Shown piece by piece: positions 60,786 to 64,000 of a stretch of 64,000 bases of DNA. Origin of the DNA: Solanum dulcamara. Taxonomy: Eukaryota > Streptophyta > Magnoliopsida > Solanales > Solanaceae. A program made the translations under genes and the position numbers. Positions within the stretch are counted from its first letter, which is position 1. The number at the start of each line of letters is the position of its first letter. The notes beneath the pieces were generated by a model. The model was not told the origin of the DNA. It did no database searches and worked only from the letters and a program-made list of their open reading frames with translations. The stretch spans positions 31,296,001 to 31,360,000 of the forward strand of contig NC_077240.1 in NCBI RefSeq assembly GCF_947179165.1. The letters run 5' to 3'.

Positions 60786-61141
60786 AGGAGATAGAAGAAA
60801 AATCCTTTTTAGAGAGAAAATAGAGAATTTGGTTAGAGTTGATTGTTTCCAAATACTCTTTATTCTCTATATTTGAAGAGTAAAATACAGAGTGGGTTGG
60901 AGATGCCATAAGGATTTTAGTTTCATTGAAACATGAATCCTGAATATGAACCTAAGTTATTTGTATAAAAAATGTATAGAGATTAAATTTGACAAATTTT
61001 TAAATATAAAGAACTAAAACCGATAAATGTATTAGCTAAGAGATTAAAACCGATAATTATATAATTAAAAAATTAAATTTGATAAATTTTTGAATAGTTA
61101 AAGATTAAATATTGTAAATATAGTTAAATGACCTTTTTTTC
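60786..61141. promoter_or_regulatory. Upstream region of the host gene, repeat-derived
   Basis: 60845-60905 is related to the dispersed repeat at 41875. 60950-61125 is related, inverted, to 35940-36130. The proximal promoter of the gene is therefore largely repeat sequence, with only about 65 bases between the repeat homology and the ATG. Confidence 0.45.
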
Positions 61142-61149
61142 TATAAAAG
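61142..61149 (+). promoter_or_regulatory. TATA box of the host gene
   Basis: tataaaag lies 44 bases upstream of the start codon, leaving room for a short leader beginning around 61170-61180. Confidence 0.6.
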
Positions 61150-61192
61150 CATCATCTCCATTTTTCTCGCTCTCCACACAAGTTATCCATCC

Positions 61193-63987
61193 ATGGCTAC
61201 CATAATTGCTGCAACTTCCAAAATTGGAATTCAATGGAATTTCGAAGCTCCAAAGCACCACTTCTTCAACAGTTGTATCAACTTCTCTCTTTCAATTCCC
61301 TATAATTCAAGCCCTAATTTCACTTATCACAAGCTATCATCACATACAATGCCGGTCAATTCATTCCGAGTCAACGCTTCCGGTGCTATCGGTATCCTCT
61401 CTCTCTCTCTCTCTCTCTCATTCACACCCGAATTATATGCTTTACATTTATAGTTTCGCTGATCAAATATGTGATTTGTATTTTTTGGTTAATTGTATTT
61501 TGTTGTATTACAAGTTTAGCCTACATATCTGCTGGTAGAGACAGTCGCCCAAATCCTACAATATGGCCAGATTGTTTGTTAGTTAAGCTGAAGTTTACCA
61601 AATGCCTTATCAATGGGTGATTCTACCTGATAGACCAAGTGTTCCCTAACTTGTGCAGAATAGTTTAGGGTGGGTGATATGCAACCTTCTCCTTGCAATT
61701 TCTGAGCCTCGAAAATGTCACCAAGGGAACAACTCATACCATTATGGGAAGGGCTCCCTAATTCTACTTTAAAATATCCAGTGAAATTGGATTTATTTGC
61801 ATATTACTTTTGCAGTTATTAGCTGTCAAAAATCGGAACACTTCATTTGACAAGATTAGTTCTTGGTTGATTGGATCACATCTGGTGGATTATATGAATG
61901 TGCTGGGAGGAATTTCCTTGATTGCGCTATTTTCCATATCCAAAGTAACCCACGAATTAACTCCTGTAATTACAATATTGACACACCGCCAATAGTCCTT
62001 AGAATGTTTGACACCATTTCATTGATACTTACATAACTTCCAATAATTCAAAATCCATTAAACTATTCAAAAGTTAAAATTTACTGTGCTGTCTCTATTA
62101 AGCTAACTCTTCAACCATTACATCAGTATTTTCGTTCACTTTCTATTGTTATCTATCGCAAAAACATATTTCCGTTCACTTTCACAAAGATTACAAAAAG
62201 TTCAAAATACATCATAAATCTCCTGTCTAATCTAATAGTGTTAAATTAAATGGGATGGAGGTGTAATTATTAGCAATTGGTGGCGAACTGATGTTTGGAA
62301 GAATACATTGTGTTTTACTCTTTAGATATACATCTACCTAAAGTTCAATTGTCAAGTTTCATTTTCTCAGTCTTACTTATTGGTTCCTGAAGATGCTCCA
62401 AGTGAAGAAGTGGAGGCTTCTTCTAGGGGGGGCATTGTAGCAAACGACTTGTTAATTATAGGACCTGGAGTTCTTGGGCGTTTAGTGGCTGAAAGATGGA
62501 GAGAGGTACATCCTGAACTAATAATCATATGATTTTTTTGAGAAATAGGAATCATCTTACCTCGTAACCTAATTAAAAATATACACGCACGTTTATTTCT
62601 TGTTTGTTAAATCTGGTTTATTATGGAAATGTTTGATGTTCATTTTTCTGAAATTGATATTATTTGTATGAGTTTCTGGCTTAACAACTGTGGCAGACTG
62701 GTGGATTTCTGCTACGCCTAGTGGGGTATGCATCATAATTGAGACTGCTAAGAGTTTTGGACCATTTCATGTTGCAGGAATACCCAGGCAGTAGGATTTT
62801 TGGGCAGACAATGACAACCGATCACCATGATGAACTTATTAAAATGGGAATTAGTCCATCTTCGAGAGAGACCAAGTTTACGTCTAAGTTCCCATATGTT
62901 ATATACTGTGCTCCTCCATCCCGGACTGAAGACTACCCTGGTGATGTTAGGTAAGCTTGGCAGTTCATGCAATAGCTATCTCCTATCACCTATCTGTGGT
63001 GGCATTCTTTTATATCTAGTTTCAAATACTTTGGGGCTCTTTAGGCATGGTGCATGGTGTCTCAGTTCTTCAGGAACAAGAACATCATGATGGGAAATTT
63101 CTGTTATTATTTCATTATAGAGAGCACAACTGCTTTTAAACTGTAGTGCAGTAATAAGCAAAATATTGCTTGTTGAGTAAAACCATTGTTGTGTTGTGAA
63201 ATAGTCCCTCCTTTACTATCGATGTATGATTGTTGCAAGTATCCTGGCTAGTCATTAGCAGTAAATGCTTTAAGTAGCAGGCAGCTGGATGGTAGTAGTG
63301 TACGTTTTTAAAATCATGTGTATGGGATGGTCAGACCAGTTTTCTGATTCAGCTCTGCTTAGCTGGCCAATAATGGTTAGCAGCAAATGTAGGTTTAATG
63401 ATTCCAAACATTGTTATTGTTCGTCAGCATTGTTTTTCTTCAGATTCTCTGTGCTGACTTTGACCATATTGATACTATAATTTGATTTAATACTACAAAA
63501 CTCAGTGCCACCTTAAATTAATTTCTATTTCACACATCCAATGAGCAGGGACGCTGCATTAAGATGGAGTGGTGAAGGTTCTTTCTTATTTACCTCAAGC
63601 TCTGCACCATATGACTGCTCTGATAATGGATCAATAGATGAGGTGTGATATCTTGCATAAACATTATACTGCTGGTAACAGTTTCTTATTCTGATTGATT
63701 CCTCTTGAAGGGATTTTTAGCTTTGCTAATTAAAGATACAGGCTTTGGAAACTGGCTTTACTGAAGGAAATTACTGAATTTTAACTCATGAAGTTTCATC
63801 CTTGATAGAATTCTTCATGTATTTTAGTAAGGAAGTCTGAGTTTTCGTTAAGCCCTTTTGGTTGTCAAATGTGTAGGATGGTCCCATAGTCCCAATTGGA
63901 AGGAGCCCAAGGACTGATATACTTATCAAGGCAGAAAAAGTAGTGCTGGAATTTGGTGGTTGTGTTGTTAGATTGGCGGGTCTTTAT
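61193..63987 (+). CDS. NAD(P)-binding Rossmann-fold protein, probably plastidic (partial, 5 exons)
   Basis: Exons by splice sites and frame: 61193-61391, 62393-62505, 62778-62950, 63549-63642 and 63877-63987, giving 230 codons; the 3' part is outside the window. Introns 1-4 are GT-AG. The first 65 residues are Ser-rich with few acidic residues, like a chloroplast transit peptide. The nucleotide-binding loop is LLIIGPGVLGRLVAERW (GxGxxG). Then come FGQTMTTDHHDEL, YVIYCAPPS, FLFTSSSAPYD and VVRLAGLY, matching the YeeZ/extended-SDR-like family; I recall Arabidopsis At1g19690 as the same protein. Substrate and pathway are unknown. Intron 1 has a (TC)n run at its start and its acceptor (aag at 62390-62392) is weak; an unseen small exon there is possible. 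Inferred single-copy host gene, the only one in the window. Confidence 0.85.
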
Positions 63988-63995
63988 ATATCCTT
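63988..63995 (+). other. Putative U12-type (AT-AC) 5' splice site
   Basis: ATATCCTT follows directly after the Tyr codon TAT (63985-63987) that ends exon 5 at a position where family homology stops. No GT donor fits there. This equals the core U12 AT-AC donor consensus; the branch point and AC acceptor would lie beyond 64000. Confidence 0.7.
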
Positions 63996-64000
63996 GTATA

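Noticed and set aside
61810..61995. 61-codon ORF inside intron 1 of the host gene
   Set aside because: No family similarity, no fitting splice sites in frame with exon 1; treated as intron sequence. The frames at 62748-63161 are likewise shadows or intron read-through.
62370..62392. Alternative acceptor cag at 62370 for exon 2
   Set aside because: Joined to exon 1 (ending 61391) it gives an early stop; only the acceptor at 62392 keeps the frame through the Rossmann loop.

Overview
The window is plant nuclear DNA: AT-rich, with plant-type LTR retrotransposons, an L1-type LINE carrying a DUF4283-like ORF1, tRNA-derived SINE fragments of a kind common in Solanaceae, and one intron-containing host gene at the right edge. 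The repeat families suggest a solanaceous genome, but this is inference; the species cannot be read from the sequence. About 90 per cent of the window is transposable-element sequence.

Left block (1-32021): one large Ty3/gypsy Tat (Ogre-like) element on the + strand with LTRs of about 4.9 kb. Its 5' LTR ends at 3679, followed by a primer-binding site, a gag remnant, an integrase remnant and minisatellite arrays; protease, RT and RNase H are missing. Its 3' LTR (11251-32021) is broken twice. First, a complete 11.6 kb non-autonomous relative (LARD-like, - strand, 11646-23222, TSD TTAAT, almost identical LTRs) inserted into it. Second, a solo LTR (26893-31187, TSD AAATG) inserted, and that was hit in turn by another solo LTR (28053-30400, TSD CAAAT). 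The LARD carries no pol but holds a decayed fragment of a host histidine-kinase gene of the AHK5/CKI2 type. Tat and LARD share a recurring ACGTAGGC hairpin module whose stems show compensatory changes.

Middle block (32022-52535): AT-rich DNA with a MITE-like element and short hairpins; L1-type LINE copy A (-, 36135-41092); AT-rich sequence with degenerate repeats; then a truncated, heavily mutated Tekay/Del chromovirus (LTR end 47131, tRNA-iMet PBS, pol with C-terminal chromodomain-like region to 51910) bracketed by two SINE fragments in opposite orientation.

Right block (52536-60785): a Ty1/copia element on the - strand, truncated after the integrase and split inside gag by LINE copy B (+, with a 12 bp TSD). 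The two LINE copies form a roughly 5 kb inverted pair.

Right edge (61142-64000): the first five exons of a host gene for a predicted plastid NAD(P)-binding Rossmann-fold protein (YeeZ/extended-SDR-like; similar to Arabidopsis At1g19690 as I recall it). The visible part ends at a near-perfect U12-type AT-AC 5' splice site.
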